A stretch of DNA of 58,545 nucleotides from an uncultured Eubacterium sp. (lineage in GTDB: Bacteria > Bacillota > Clostridia > Lachnospirales > Lachnospiraceae): positions 1 to 58,545 of the forward strand of contig NZ_CAKRAS010000013.1 of NCBI RefSeq assembly GCF_934295145.1, written 5' to 3'. This document shows, piece after piece, positions 33,020-42,117 of this stretch. How positions within the stretch are numbered: position 1 is the stretch's first letter; each line of letters starts with the position of its first letter. Under the pieces are notes generated by a model. It was not told the origin of the DNA, searched no databases, and was given only the letters and a program-made list of their open reading frames with translations. The position numbers and the translations under genes were made by a program.

Positions 33020-34111
33020 ATGTTAAAGTTTGAAGAAATTATCAGTAAATTCCAGATTGAAGGAGAGATTACCGATGTAAAACCTCTGGGACATGGTACC
33101 GTAAACCATACCTATGAGATTATTTGCGGAGGGGAGCATTATGTACTTCAAGAGATGAATCATATTATATTCAAGTATCCGACGGAAGTCATGAACAATC
33201 TGTTCCTTGTGACAGAGTACCTCCATAATGTGATCGAACAGGAAGGTCGGGATCCACAGCTGGAGGGACTGACCTTTATCCGGACGAAAGCCGGAAACCA
33301 GCTGTTACAGACAGAGAATGGAAGTTATTTCCGTCTGTACCGCATGATCTGCTGCGGAGAGGAAATGAAGAAACCGACGACGCCGGAGGAGGCCTATGAG
33401 GCGGCCAAAGCCGTTGGAGTTTTTCATCGGAGACTGCGTGATTTTGACAGCAGCCAGCTCGGGGCTACCGTGCCGAAGCTGCATGATATGAAAAATGTGA
33501 TGCGTCAGCTGCTTGATGCAGTCCGGGCAGATATCTGTTTCCGTACCTCAGACTGCCAGGAGCAGATTCAGTTTGTACTGGATCGTTCCAAAAAACTGAA
33601 TGAAATTCAGGATGCGGTGGAGTCAAAACAAATCCCAAAACGTGTCACACACAACGATACCAGATACAGCAACGTGCTGATCGACAGTGATACAAAGAAA
33701 GCAATCTGCCTGATCGATCTGGATACGGTGATGCCGGGAGCCTCTATTTTGGATTTTGGTGATGCAGTGCGCGCCGGAGCAGCAACCTTTACCGAGGATG
33801 AGAAATTTGGGAATATTGAGCTGGATCTTAATCTGTTCCGCGGTTATGTGCAGGGCTACTGCCATGAGATGGGACGCATCCTGACCGCAAAGGAAAAAGA
33901 ACTGATGGTTTATGCGGTATGGCTTATGACCATGGAGAGTGGAATCCATTTCCTGACGGATTACCTCAGTGGAGACCGGAATATCACAAATTTCTCCGAT
34001 GAACGCCAGAATCTGTATCGTGCGGTCAATCAGTTTTTCCTGGTGCTGGATATTGAGGAAAAGAAAGAGCAGATGAGTGAGATCGTGGCAGCTGTGCTGA
34101 TGAAGAAATAG
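33020..34111 (+). CDS. Phosphotransferase (APH/NahK-like) kinase
   Basis: A 363-residue kinase of the aminoglycoside-phosphotransferase fold. The N-lobe has GHGTVNHTYEI and YVLQEMN (ATP lysine replaced by Gln, as in some N-acetylhexosamine 1-kinases). The catalytic loop is THNDTRYSNVLID, and the metal motif is CLIDLDTVMPGASILDFGDA. This combination resembles N-acetylhexosamine 1-kinase, NahK, used on mucin and milk sugars, so phosphorylation of a free sugar is the best guess. No partner lacto-N-biose phosphorylase gene is adjacent. GGAGG precedes the ATG at 33020. Confidence 0.8.
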   Translation: MLKFEEIISKFQIEGEITDVKPLGHGTVNHTYEIICGGEHYVLQEMNHIIFKYPTEVMNNLFLVTEYLHNVIEQEGRDPQLEGLTFIRTKAGNQLLQTENGSYFRLYRMICCGEEMKKPTTPEEAYEAAKAVGVFHRRLRDFDSSQLGATVPKLHDMKNVMRQLLDAVRADICFRTSDCQEQIQFVLDRSKKLNEIQDAVESKQIPKRVTHNDTRYSNVLIDSDTKKAICLIDLDTVMPGASILDFGDAVRAGAATFTEDEKFGNIELDLNLFRGYVQGYCHEMGRILTAKEKELMVYAVWLMTMESGIHFLTDYLSGDRNITNFSDERQNLYRAVNQFFLVLDIEEKKEQMSEIVAAVLMKK

Positions 34112-34130
34112 TAACTGAAATATATATGAG

Positions 34131-34164
34131 AAAGGAGAGCAGGGAAACCTGCTTAAATGGAATG
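34131..34164 (+). promoter_or_regulatory. cysS ribosome site bridged by a GAAA-tetraloop hairpin
   Basis: AAAGGAG at 34131-34137 is about 24 bases from the favoured ATG (34162). A five-pair hairpin with a GAAA tetraloop, GCAGG-GAAA-CCTGC (34139-34152), lies between them and would bring the site to normal distance. This decides the cysS start over the unsupported ATG at 34126. Confidence 0.5.
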
Positions 34165-35565
34165 AAACTTTACAATACACTGACAAAACAGAAAGAAGAA
34201 TTTGTACCTTTACATGAGGGAAAGGTAAGTATGTATGTGTGCGGACCAACCGTATACAATTTTATCCATATCGGAAATGCGCGTCCGATGATCGTATTTG
34301 ATACGGTGCGCAGATACATGGAATACAAAGGCTATGAAGTAAATTATGTGTCCAACTTCACTGATGTAGATGACAAGATCATCAAAAAAGCCATCGAGGA
34401 AGGACGTACCGCAGAGGAAGTTTCTCAGCAGTACATTGAAGAGTGCAAAAAAGATATGCACGACATGAACGTAAAACCGGCAACTACCCATCCGCTGGCA
34501 ACACAGGAAATTCAGGGCATGCTGGATATGATCAGCACTCTGATCGAAAAAGGATATGCCTATGCGGCAGTTGATGGAACTGTTTACTACCGTACCAGAA
34601 AATTTAAGGATTACGGAAAACTTTCCCATAAAAACATTGATGATCTGGAAGCGGGACACAGAAATATACAGGTAACCGGTGATCTGAAAGAAGATCCGTT
34701 GGATTTCGTACTCTGGAAGCCGAAAAAAGACGGTGAACCATACTGGGAGTCTCCGTGGTGTCAGGGACGTCCGGGCTGGCATATTGAGTGCTCTGTGATG
34801 TCCAAAAAATATCTGGGCGACGAGATTGACATTCATGCCGGCGGCGAGGATCTGATTTTCCCGCATCATGAGAATGAGATCGCACAGAGTGAGGCTGCCA
34901 ACGGTGTGCCATTTGCAAAGTACTGGCTGCACAATGCATTTTTAAATATTGATAACAAAAAAATGTCAAAATCTCTCGGAAATTTCTTTACCGTAAGAGA
35001 GATTGGTGAGAAATATGACCTTCAGGTTCTGCGTTTCTTTATGCTTTCCGCACATTACAGAAGTCCGTTAAACTTCAGTGCGGATTTGATGGAAGCCGCA
35101 AAGAGTGGACTGGAGCGTATCGTGACAGCAGCAGAGAACCTGCAGAGATTATCCGGCAGCACAAGCGGTGATCTGACAGAGGGAGAAAAAGAATTTCTGG
35201 CACAGTCTCATGTATACCAGGAAAAATTTGAGGCTGCTATGGATGATGATTTCAATACTGCTGATGCAGTATCCGCAATTTTTGAGTATGTAAAATTCTG
35301 TAACACCAATGCATCTGGTGAGAACAGCAAAGCATACATTGATGCATTGTATGCAAAATTAAAAGAGCTGTGCGATGTTCTTGGAATCATTGTAGAAAAA
35401 GAGGCAGAGATTCTGGATGAGGATATCGAGAAACTGATCGAGGAGCGTCAGGCAGCAAGAAAAGAGAAAAACTTTGCCCGTGCCGATGAGATCCGTGATG
35501 AGCTCGCAGCAATGGGAATTATTCTGAAAGATACAAGAGAAGGAGTTACATGGAAAAGAGCGTAG
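34162..35565 (+). CDS. cysS: Cysteinyl-tRNA synthetase
   Basis: This class I enzyme charges tRNA-Cys. The HIGH motif is in FIHIGNARP, the zinc-binding Cys in YVCGPTVYN with a second cysteine in WHIECSVMS and histidines in FPHHENE, and the KMSKS motif in NKKMSKSLGN. At 467 residues from the chosen start the length is typical. It opens the cysS-mrnC-rlmB-sigH block, an order conserved in clostridia and bacilli. The mrnC start overlaps its end by 16 bp. Confidence 0.97.
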   Translation: MKLYNTLTKQKEEFVPLHEGKVSMYVCGPTVYNFIHIGNARPMIVFDTVRRYMEYKGYEVNYVSNFTDVDDKIIKKAIEEGRTAEEVSQQYIEECKKDMHDMNVKPATTHPLATQEIQGMLDMISTLIEKGYAYAAVDGTVYYRTRKFKDYGKLSHKNIDDLEAGHRNIQVTGDLKEDPLDFVLWKPKKDGEPYWESPWCQGRPGWHIECSVMSKKYLGDEIDIHAGGEDLIFPHHENEIAQSEAANGVPFAKYWLHNAFLNIDNKKMSKSLGNFFTVREIGEKYDLQVLRFFMLSAHYRSPLNFSADLMEAAKSGLERIVTAAENLQRLSGSTSGDLTEGEKEFLAQSHVYQEKFEAAMDDDFNTADAVSAIFEYVKFCNTNASGENSKAYIDALYAKLKELCDVLGIIVEKEAEILDEDIEKLIEERQAARKEKNFARADEIRDELAAMGIILKDTREGVTWKRA

Positions 35566-36023
35566 ATACAGCAGCACTGCCGATTTTCAGTGCAATCCGT
35601 GAAACATTTGATATTCGAAAAGGTGATATCCGTACCTATTCGCCGCTGACGCTGGCGTACATCGGAGATGGCATTTATGACCTTGTGATCCGTTCCATGA
35701 TCGTGGCGCAGGGCAACACAAAAGCAAGCCAGCTTCATCAGCATACCAGTCATCTGGTAAAGGCACATTCTCAGTCTGCGATGATGGAGTATCTGCTTCC
35801 GGAACTTTCCGAGGAAGAAGAAGCCGTGTACAAACGGGGACGGAATGCGAAATCTCCGACTATGGCAAAAAATGCTAGCATGAGTGATTACCGCCGGGCA
35901 ACGGGATTTGAGGCTCTGATGGGATATCTGTATCTGGCAGACCGGTTAGACCGGATTCTGGAACTTACGGTTCTGGGACTGGACGGTCTGGAGAAAGAAG
36001 AAAAGTTACATCAACATCATTAG
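35550..36023 (+). CDS. mrnC: Mini-ribonuclease III
   Basis: A 157-residue RNase III catalytic domain without a double-stranded-RNA-binding domain, which matures the ends of 23S rRNA in Firmicutes. The metal-binding signature is LAYIGDGIYDLVIR, with a second acidic cluster in DYRRATGFEALMGYLYLADR. AAGGAG precedes the start, within the end of cysS. The neighbour rlmB modifies the same rRNA, so the block is partly a ribosome-maturation unit. Confidence 0.95.
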   Translation: MEKSVDTAALPIFSAIRETFDIRKGDIRTYSPLTLAYIGDGIYDLVIRSMIVAQGNTKASQLHQHTSHLVKAHSQSAMMEYLLPELSEEEEAVYKRGRNAKSPTMAKNASMSDYRRATGFEALMGYLYLADRLDRILELTVLGLDGLEKEEKLHQHH

Positions 36024-36034
36024 GGAGAAAATAC

Positions 36035-36778
36035 ATGAGATACGAAGAATTAACCATCGAGGGCAGAAATGCAGTTCTGGAAGCATTTCGTTCTGGCAAG
36101 ACCATTGATAAGGTGTTTGTGTTGGAAGGCTGCCAGGATGGTCCGATCAAAACAATTTTAAGAGAAGCAAAAAAATATGGCACGATGGTAAAATTTGTTT
36201 CCAAAGACCGTCTCGACAATATGTCTGAAACAAAAAAACATCAGGGTGTGATCGCTTACGCGGCAGCATATAATTATGCAACCGTAGAGGATATTCTGGC
36301 AAAGGCTGAGGAAGCCGGAGAACCGCCGTTTATCTTCCTGCTGGATGGAATCGAAGATCCGCATAATCTGGGTGCGATCATCCGTACCGCAAACCTTGCG
36401 GGCGCACACGGTGTCATTATTCCGAAAAACCGCGCGGTTGGTTTAACTGCAACAGTAGCAAAAACTTCTGCCGGAGCGCTAAATTATACGCCAGTAGCAA
36501 AAGTAACAAACTTAAGTACAACAATGAAAGAACTGAAAAAACAGGGACTCTGGTTTGTATGTGCCGATATGGATGGCGAAGTAATGTACCGTCAGAACCT
36601 GACCGGACCGATTGGACTTGTGATCGGAAACGAGGGTGACGGTGTCAGCAAGCTGGTGCGGGAAAACTGTGATTTTACTGCGTCCATTCCGATGAAGGGG
36701 GATATTGATTCCCTGAATGCATCGGTAGCCGCAGGTGTTCTGGCTTACGAGATCGTGCGTCAGCGTCTGCAGAAATAG
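36035..36778 (+). CDS. rlmB: 23S rRNA (guanosine-2'-O)-methyltransferase RlmB-type
   Basis: A SpoU/TrmD-fold methyltransferase of 247 residues, with an N-terminal substrate-binding domain and a C-terminal SPOUT knot. Motifs: EDPHNLGAIIRTANLAGAHG (motif 1), GLVIGNEGDGVS (motif 2) and IPMKGDIDSLNASVAAGVLA (motif 3). This matches RlmB, which methylates G2251 of 23S rRNA. GGGAGAAAATAC is its ribosome site, 11 bp after mrnC. Confidence 0.95.
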   Translation: MRYEELTIEGRNAVLEAFRSGKTIDKVFVLEGCQDGPIKTILREAKKYGTMVKFVSKDRLDNMSETKKHQGVIAYAAAYNYATVEDILAKAEEAGEPPFIFLLDGIEDPHNLGAIIRTANLAGAHGVIIPKNRAVGLTATVAKTSAGALNYTPVAKVTNLSTTMKELKKQGLWFVCADMDGEVMYRQNLTGPIGLVIGNEGDGVSKLVRENCDFTASIPMKGDIDSLNASVAAGVLAYEIVRQRLQK

Positions 36779-36801
36779 AAAAAAGAATGGAATTATAAGA
36801 A

Positions 36802-37413
36802 ATGAAAAGACAGTATGATGCCTTTACGGACGAAGAACTGATCGAACAGTTACGCGCGGGAGATTCCGGTGTGATGGATTTCCTGATGGAAAAATATAAA
36901 TATCTCGTCCGCAAAAAGGCAAATGCTGTCTTTTTGCTTGGCGGTGATACAGATGATCTGGTGCAGGAGGGAATGATCGGGCTGTTTAAGGCGGTACAGG
37001 ATTTTGATAACAGCAAAAGCAGCTTTTTTCATTTTGCGGAGCTGTGCATCAGCAGACAGATCTACCATGCCATTGAGGCGGCAGGCAGAAAAAAACATGG
37101 TCCACTAAATGCTTATGTTTCCCTGTCGGCGGAAGCCAAAGATTCCGATAATCTGTCCCTGGAGGAGAGCATGACGGTGCGGGAGGAAAATCCGGAACAG
37201 ATTTTGATCGATCGTGAGAGTGTGGATGTATTTCTGGAAAGCATCCATACCACCTTAAGTCCCATGGAAAATATAGTACTGGATGCCTATCTGGATGGAT
37301 GGAATTACCGGCAAATCGCAGAGAAGATGGGAAAAACAGAAAAGTCCATTGACAATGCGCTGCAGAGAATCAAAACGAAAGTGCAGAAACTCAGATCCCA
37401 TATCGAAAAGTAA
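36802..37413 (+). CDS. sigH: RNA polymerase sporulation sigma factor SigH
   Basis: A sigma-70 family factor of 203 residues with region 2 (KYKYLVRKKANAVFLLGGDT, then DDLVQEGMIGLFKAVQDFD) and region 4 (LDAYLDGWNYRQIAEKMGKT, then KSIDNALQRIKTKV). Position after rlmB and sequence match SigH (Spo0H), which directs early sporulation and stationary-phase genes in Firmicutes. It supports a spore-forming lineage. Its 3' end overlaps the convergent DUF6512-like gene by 23 bp. Confidence 0.93.
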   Translation: MKRQYDAFTDEELIEQLRAGDSGVMDFLMEKYKYLVRKKANAVFLLGGDTDDLVQEGMIGLFKAVQDFDNSKSSFFHFAELCISRQIYHAIEAAGRKKHGPLNAYVSLSAEAKDSDNLSLEESMTVREENPEQILIDRESVDVFLESIHTTLSPMENIVLDAYLDGWNYRQIAEKMGKTEKSIDNALQRIKTKVQKLRSHIEK

Positions 37414-37924
37414 CAGGATCCAAAAACAGCTGAATGTGAGGCGGATTGAAGGTAAATAGAAAAAAGAGTGCCGTCAGAACACATAAAAGAATGACAGCGG
37501 ACAGACTTGTGACTCTTAATGGTTTCTGCAGCAGTTTTGTGCTAATATAAAAAGTCAGAAAGACACTGACAAAGAAAATAGCGATATCAAGTACGGTGAA
37601 ACTTTTCCCGATGATTCCGGTGTAAGTGTAGAAACTGACCGGGATAAAGGCAAGTCCGCAGAAAAGCCCAAGGGTGCGTGCGGCCAGCAGGTCACGGGAG
37701 GAAGTACCGTATTTTTTATATTCGATAATAATAAAAATAAGCATTGGGAAAAAAAGCAGTTTCATGTGCTCCCAGGTGGATTCGTTTACGGCGGAAAACA
37801 GACCGATCACGGGAGTTTGTCCGGACCATGCAAACGTGAAGTGCAGTAGTGTCCCGATGACAGACACAAAAAGAAAACCGAGTTTGTTTGATTTTTTCAG
37901 GAAATCGTTGATAAACTGTACCAT
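37391..37924 (-). CDS. DUF6512-like membrane protein
   Basis: A 177-residue membrane protein with about five hydrophobic segments. The motif AVNESTWEHMKLLFFPML after the second segment is the most recognisable part and fits a Lachnospiraceae family of unknown function, DUF6512 by recall. Start 37924 has GGAGGCAATTTTTT upstream; a start 23 codons earlier lacks a ribosome site. It overlaps the sigH end tail-to-tail. Confidence 0.72.
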   Translation of the reverse strand: MVQFINDFLKKSNKLGFLFVSVIGTLLHFTFAWSGQTPVIGLFSAVNESTWEHMKLLFFPMLIFIIIEYKKYGTSSRDLLAARTLGLFCGLAFIPVSFYTYTGIIGKSFTVLDIAIFFVSVFLTFYISTKLLQKPLRVTSLSAVILLCVLTALFFLFTFNPPHIQLFLDPVTFRYGI

Positions 37925-38024
37925 AAAAAATTGCCTCCATATACTGAACTGGAAAATAGTATTCTCTCCAGACAGTATATGCAGACAATTCAATTTCAGA
38001 ACAAAATCTTTGAAAAATATCTGT

Positions 38025-39011
38025 TTATAACAGTTCCCTGTAAACCCGCAACACGTTTTTGTAACAGATTTTTTCTATCTGAGTCGGTGTCAGACCGGCT
38101 TTTTTCATTGCCTGAATGAGTTTTGGCATAACACTGCAGTCCGCAAAATCGTAATAAGGGGTGATCCCATCAAAATCGGAACCCAGGGAAACAAAATCTT
38201 CTCCACCAAGGTTTATCAAATACTTCATATGGACCACAGCCTGATCCAGATAATTCTGAGAAGCTGTCGGTTTCCCCAGGAAATCTTTGCAGAAGTTGAT
38301 GCCGGTGATGCCGCCGCGGTCTGCCAGTTTGCGGATCATGTCATCCGTGAGGTTGCGCACAGCAGGACAGACGCTGCGGGCGTTGGAGTGACTGGCGACA
38401 AATGGCTTTGTCGTATGATTTAGTACATCGTAAAAACCGGCATCGGATAAATGGGAAACATCAATGATCATACCAAGTTGTTCCATTTCCGCTAGCATGG
38501 CGATGCCTTGCTCTTTTAATCCGCAATCTTTACTGTTCGAGCAGGAAGAAGCATCCGTTTCGGATCGGGATAACTTTAGGTTTGGAAATCCCAGAGAATT
38601 TTCATAATTCCAAGTCAGTGTCATCATGCGCATGCCAAGCTGGTACAAGATACGGAGATATTCTGGTTTTCCAAGTGTGATCTCACCTTCTTCTCCGGTT
38701 AAAAGTGCAGAAATCACACCTTCCGCCTGATTATTTTGAATGTCATTCCAGGAACGGGCCGGACGGATCACATCTGCATGTTTTTCGAGTTCTGTGTAGA
38801 AAAGGTCAATCAGCTCCAGTGCTTCCATGAGAGGATGCTCGACCTGGGCAAGATTGACATATACAGCAAAATTCTGCAGCAGATAGTTACTTTCCTGCAT
38901 GCGAGACAACGAGAGTTGATTTTGTGGACATTCCAGTCCATAAGGTTGTTTCTGCCGCTTTTTTTCAAGCATGACGGACAGTGTATCGCAGTGCATATCA
39001 ATGATTTTCAT
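38025..39011 (-). CDS. Membrane dipeptidase, M19 family
   Basis: A 328-residue zinc dipeptidase of the renal dipeptidase type. The first metal site is the HxD in IIDMHCDTLSVM. The bridging Glu is likely in LTGEEGE, further His ligands are in DVSHLSDAGF and ASHSNARSVCP, and the C-terminal SLGSDFDGI motif is present. It cleaves dipeptides, including D-amino-acid forms in some relatives. No signal peptide, so probably cytosolic despite the family name. GGGAGGTTTTTAC fixes the start at 39011. The CPBP gene starts divergently 192 bp away. Confidence 0.92.
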   Translation of the reverse strand: MKIIDMHCDTLSVMLEKKRQKQPYGLECPQNQLSLSRMQESNYLLQNFAVYVNLAQVEHPLMEALELIDLFYTELEKHADVIRPARSWNDIQNNQAEGVISALLTGEEGEITLGKPEYLRILYQLGMRMMTLTWNYENSLGFPNLKLSRSETDASSCSNSKDCGLKEQGIAMLAEMEQLGMIIDVSHLSDAGFYDVLNHTTKPFVASHSNARSVCPAVRNLTDDMIRKLADRGGITGINFCKDFLGKPTASQNYLDQAVVHMKYLINLGGEDFVSLGSDFDGITPYYDFADCSVMPKLIQAMKKAGLTPTQIEKICYKNVLRVYRELL

Positions 39012-39203
39012 GTAAAAACCTCCCTGATTGCTCAAAATGCTTTGTTAATAGATTTATGATAAAAACATTCTGAGATAATTGTTGTTTTAAGTTTGAATTA
39101 TTTATTATACATTATAGCAAAAATAGTGTAAAATGGAACGAAAGAATTATAATATTCCGAGAGTATATCAAGAACATTAGGAGAAAAATGGGGTATATAC
39201 AAT

Positions 39204-40178
39204 ATGCGAGATAAAAGAAAAGATAAAGCGTTTTTTTCAAGAGTTGGTATCAGTTATTTTACTATGGCACTTCTGATGACGATAGTACAGCTAGTAATAT
39301 CAATGCTCATTGGAATTTTTGCACCGCAGCTGATGAATAAGCCAATTATAAACTGGATAGTTTCATTAGTACCATTATATCTGCTTGGGATTCCGGTGTG
39401 TGCGCACCTGATGCGCTCACTGCCTGGAATGCAGCTGTATCGGAACAAGATGAATGCAGGGCACTGGTTTAAAATTTTGTGTATCTGTATCTGCGTGATG
39501 TACTTGGGGAATATCATTGGAAATGTGGTGTGTGCGTTGCTCAGTTGGAGTACGGGACTGGATCTATCTCTGGGACTGGATAGTCTGATGTCTAATGGAA
39601 GTCCCTGGTTTTCGTTTCTGTTTACAGTGATTTTGGCGCCAGTTATGGAAGAATTTATTTTTCGGAAAGTTATGATTGACAGGACGATTGTCTATGGAGA
39701 TAAGGCAGCAATTGTGCTGTCAGGACTGATGTTTGGCCTTTTTCATGGTAATTTCCATCAGTTTTTTTATGCATTCGGACTTGGATGTATTTTGGCTTAT
39801 GTCTATATCAGAACCGGAAATGTGAAATATAACATCATGCTTCACATGGCTGTAAATTTTCTTGGTGGATTTTTATCTTCTGTACTGTTAAAAAACATGG
39901 ATTACATGTCCTGGGCCAGTGGAAATCCTTACGTAGTTGTTGATTTGATGTTTAACCATATGGGTGCTATTGCGGGACTGGTATTTCTGGAAGTGTGTAT
40001 GATCAGTATGGCAATCGCAGGTTTTATATTTTTGCTCAATTCGGTGAAAAAGATGGAATTGCGATCCGGGGAGCGGGAAATGCCGAGAAATGAGATGGCC
40101 TGCGCAATGTTTGGAAATCCGGGAATGATATTGTTTGTCCTGATGTGTGTCGGTCTGTTTGTTATTTCTATGTTGTAA
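39204..40178 (+). CDS. CPBP-family intramembrane glutamic endopeptidase
   Basis: A 324-residue membrane protein with about eight hydrophobic segments. It carries the CPBP (Abi/CAAX-protease-like) motifs: MEEFIFRKVMIDR (paired Glu), GLFHGNFHQFFYA (His) and HMAVNFLGG (His-Asn). Bacterial members are linked to bacteriocin immunity, prenyl-protein processing or stress, but this one has no informative neighbour. The ribosome site is weak. It converges with thiE, with a shared hairpin between the stops. Confidence 0.9.
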   Translation: MRDKRKDKAFFSRVGISYFTMALLMTIVQLVISMLIGIFAPQLMNKPIINWIVSLVPLYLLGIPVCAHLMRSLPGMQLYRNKMNAGHWFKILCICICVMYLGNIIGNVVCALLSWSTGLDLSLGLDSLMSNGSPWFSFLFTVILAPVMEEFIFRKVMIDRTIVYGDKAAIVLSGLMFGLFHGNFHQFFYAFGLGCILAYVYIRTGNVKYNIMLHMAVNFLGGFLSSVLLKNMDYMSWASGNPYVVVDLMFNHMGAIAGLVFLEVCMISMAIAGFIFLLNSVKKMELRSGEREMPRNEMACAMFGNPGMILFVLMCVGLFVISML

Positions 40179-40190
40179 AATGGACGCAAG

Positions 40191-40229
40191 AAAAATCCGG
40201 CAGATGGATTATAATTCCATCATGCCGGA
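40191..40229 (-). terminator. Terminator of the thi operon
   Basis: Read on the minus strand, TCCGGCA pairs with TGCCGGA, with an inner TGGAA/TTCCA-type extension, followed by TTTTTC. The 5' arm encodes the last residues of ThiE. Confidence 0.88.
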
Positions 40230-40835
40230 CATAATACATCCGCCCGCTGCACCAGCGGCCTCTAATTCCTGCCACTGTAAAGGGTCAAATTTAATACCGC
40301 CGATTCCATAGACCGGAACAGATACGGACTTGCATACCGCCTGAAGAAATTTCAGACCACGGGGTGCAAGTCCTTTTTTGCAGTCGGTCACATAAATGTG
40401 ACCGGAGGTAAGATACGTTGCGCCGAGCCTTTCGGCTTCCAGTGCCTCATCCACAGAGTGAACAGAAGTGCCAATGACGGAAAAGCCGGATAGTTTTTCT
40501 GCGGCTGTTCCATCATTACCTGCAAGATCGCGAAGCTGCAAAAGAGGAAGGTGGACAGAAGAACATCCAATATCAAGTGCTTCCTGCCAGAATGTATGAA
40601 GGATGCAAGGAACATTGTAACGCTGGCAGAGAGGCAAAACTCTTGTGGCAAGGGCTTTGTATTCCTCTGCCGGCAGATCTTTTTCCCGCAGGATCAGAGC
40701 TGCGGGGTGAGCCTGGCACACCCGCTCAATCTGATCCATGAAGGGATGTGCGGCCAGATGCCGGTTGCTGACAGCCAGAAGCGGGAATGTCAGATTTTGT
40801 TTTGTCAGATTCGGAAAGTTTATTCCAGCGCTCAT
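40209..40835 (-). CDS. thiE: Thiamine phosphate synthase (ThiE/TenI family)
   Basis: The 208-residue TIM-barrel protein matches ThiE/TenI. Features are LILREKDLPAEEY, VIGTSVHSVDEA, TSGHIYVTDCKKGLAPRGL and PVYGIGGIKF. ThiE joins HMP-PP and the thiazole phosphate; TenI-like paralogues instead aromatise the thiazole. Sequence details do not settle this firmly, so the activity is given as ThiE with that reservation. It is the last gene of the thiS-F-G-H-E operon, with AAGGAG before the ATG. No thiC or thiD is in the window. Confidence 0.85.
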   Translation of the reverse strand: MSAGINFPNLTKQNLTFPLLAVSNRHLAAHPFMDQIERVCQAHPAALILREKDLPAEEYKALATRVLPLCQRYNVPCILHTFWQEALDIGCSSVHLPLLQLRDLAGNDGTAAEKLSGFSVIGTSVHSVDEALEAERLGATYLTSGHIYVTDCKKGLAPRGLKFLQAVCKSVSVPVYGIGGIKFDPLQWQELEAAGAAGGCIMSGMMEL

Positions 40836-40889
40836 ATTGTTTCTCCTTGATGATAGGTAAATACTGTATGTAAATGAGAAGTATAATAT

Positions 40890-42104
40890 TTACACATAAA
40901 TATAATCACTCATAACTGGTTGTAACTTATGCTGTAATAAAGCGTCATAAATCTCATCTACCGAACGGCCGTCTGCAATCTCGAACTGATCGTCTCCCTT
41001 ATCTTCAATGTCTTCTACGTGACTTCCGATGCCGGTGCTTACACCGGCAGAGATTTTTGTCGCAGCAATATCTACCAGGTGATCACGGACGCGTTCACAT
41101 TCTCTGGTGGAAACGGTAATGCTTGCAAATGGCATAAACAGTCGGTAAGCACAGACTACCTGAAGAAGCTGGCGTTCGTGGACATCCATCGGGTTAATAC
41201 GGTCATTATTGATAATTGGGCGAAGCCGCGGGCAGGAGAATGCAATCTCAGCATGCGGATATTTGCGCTGCAGCAGATAGGCATGATAACCGGTGGCAAA
41301 GGCATCTTTACGAAAATCGTCAAGACCGAGCAGTGCGGCAAAGCCAACCCCGCGCATACCGCCCATTAAAGCGCGTTCTTGTGCGTTGATGCGGTACGGG
41401 AATATGCGTTTGTGACCTGCCAGATGCAGTGTTTCGTATTTGTCAGAGTTGTAAGTTTCCTGGAAAACGGTGACATAATCAGCACCACAGGCATGCAGGT
41501 AAGCATATTGATCGGAATTGACCGGATAAATTTCCAGACCGATTACTTTAAAATATTTTTGAGCAATCTTGCATGCTTCTCCGATATATTCCACTGTGGA
41601 CATAGTCGGACTTTCACCGGTCAGAATCAGGATTTCCTGGAGACCGGTAGCAGCGATGGCTGCCATTTCTTTTTCTATTTCTTCCGGTGTCAGGCGGGCA
41701 CGGTGAATCTTATTGTGGCAATTGAAACCGCAGTAAATGCAGTAGTTCTCACAATAGTTAGCAATGTAGATAGGAGTGAACATATAGACACTGTTGCCGA
41801 AATGCTTTTTTGTCTCAATCTGAGCTGCCTGTGCAATTTCTTCCAGAAATGGCAGTGCAGCCGGAGAGAGCAGTGCCTGAAAATCCTCCGGGGTACGTTC
41901 AGAATGTGCCAGCGCACGTTTTACATCTTCTGCGGTATATTTTGTATAGTCATAAGATTCCATAGCATTGATGACCTGATCCATGATATCGGAGCCGATA
42001 TTTTGCATATCTGGCAGATAGGTCATGTGGTCAATTCGGTTCTTTTTCTGATCTTCCAGAATTTCTTCACTTAAAATACTTTCGTTGATATGTTTACTTT
42101 CCAT
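40890..42104 (-). CDS. thiH: 2-iminoacetate synthase (tyrosine lyase)
   Basis: A radical-SAM enzyme of 404 residues that splits tyrosine to dehydroglycine for thiazole synthesis under anaerobic conditions. The cluster motif CxxxCxxC is in ENYCIYCGFNC, followed by PIYIANYCENYC context, the GGxTP-like SAM region LILTGESPTMS, and the C-terminal TVSTRECERVRDHLVD. HydG is a close relative, but the position between thiG and thiE indicates ThiH. The ribosome site AGGAGG overlaps the thiG stop. Confidence 0.95.
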   Translation of the reverse strand: MESKHINESILSEEILEDQKKNRIDHMTYLPDMQNIGSDIMDQVINAMESYDYTKYTAEDVKRALAHSERTPEDFQALLSPAALPFLEEIAQAAQIETKKHFGNSVYMFTPIYIANYCENYCIYCGFNCHNKIHRARLTPEEIEKEMAAIAATGLQEILILTGESPTMSTVEYIGEACKIAQKYFKVIGLEIYPVNSDQYAYLHACGADYVTVFQETYNSDKYETLHLAGHKRIFPYRINAQERALMGGMRGVGFAALLGLDDFRKDAFATGYHAYLLQRKYPHAEIAFSCPRLRPIINNDRINPMDVHERQLLQVVCAYRLFMPFASITVSTRECERVRDHLVDIAATKISAGVSTGIGSHVEDIEDKGDDQFEIADGRSVDEIYDALLQHKLQPVMSDYIYV

Positions 42105-42117
42105 GTCTGAATGCCTC

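Noticed and set aside
40890..42104. HydG (hydrogenase maturase) instead of ThiH
   Set aside because: It is too short for HydG and sits inside a complete thiS-F-G-H-E operon under thiamine riboswitches.
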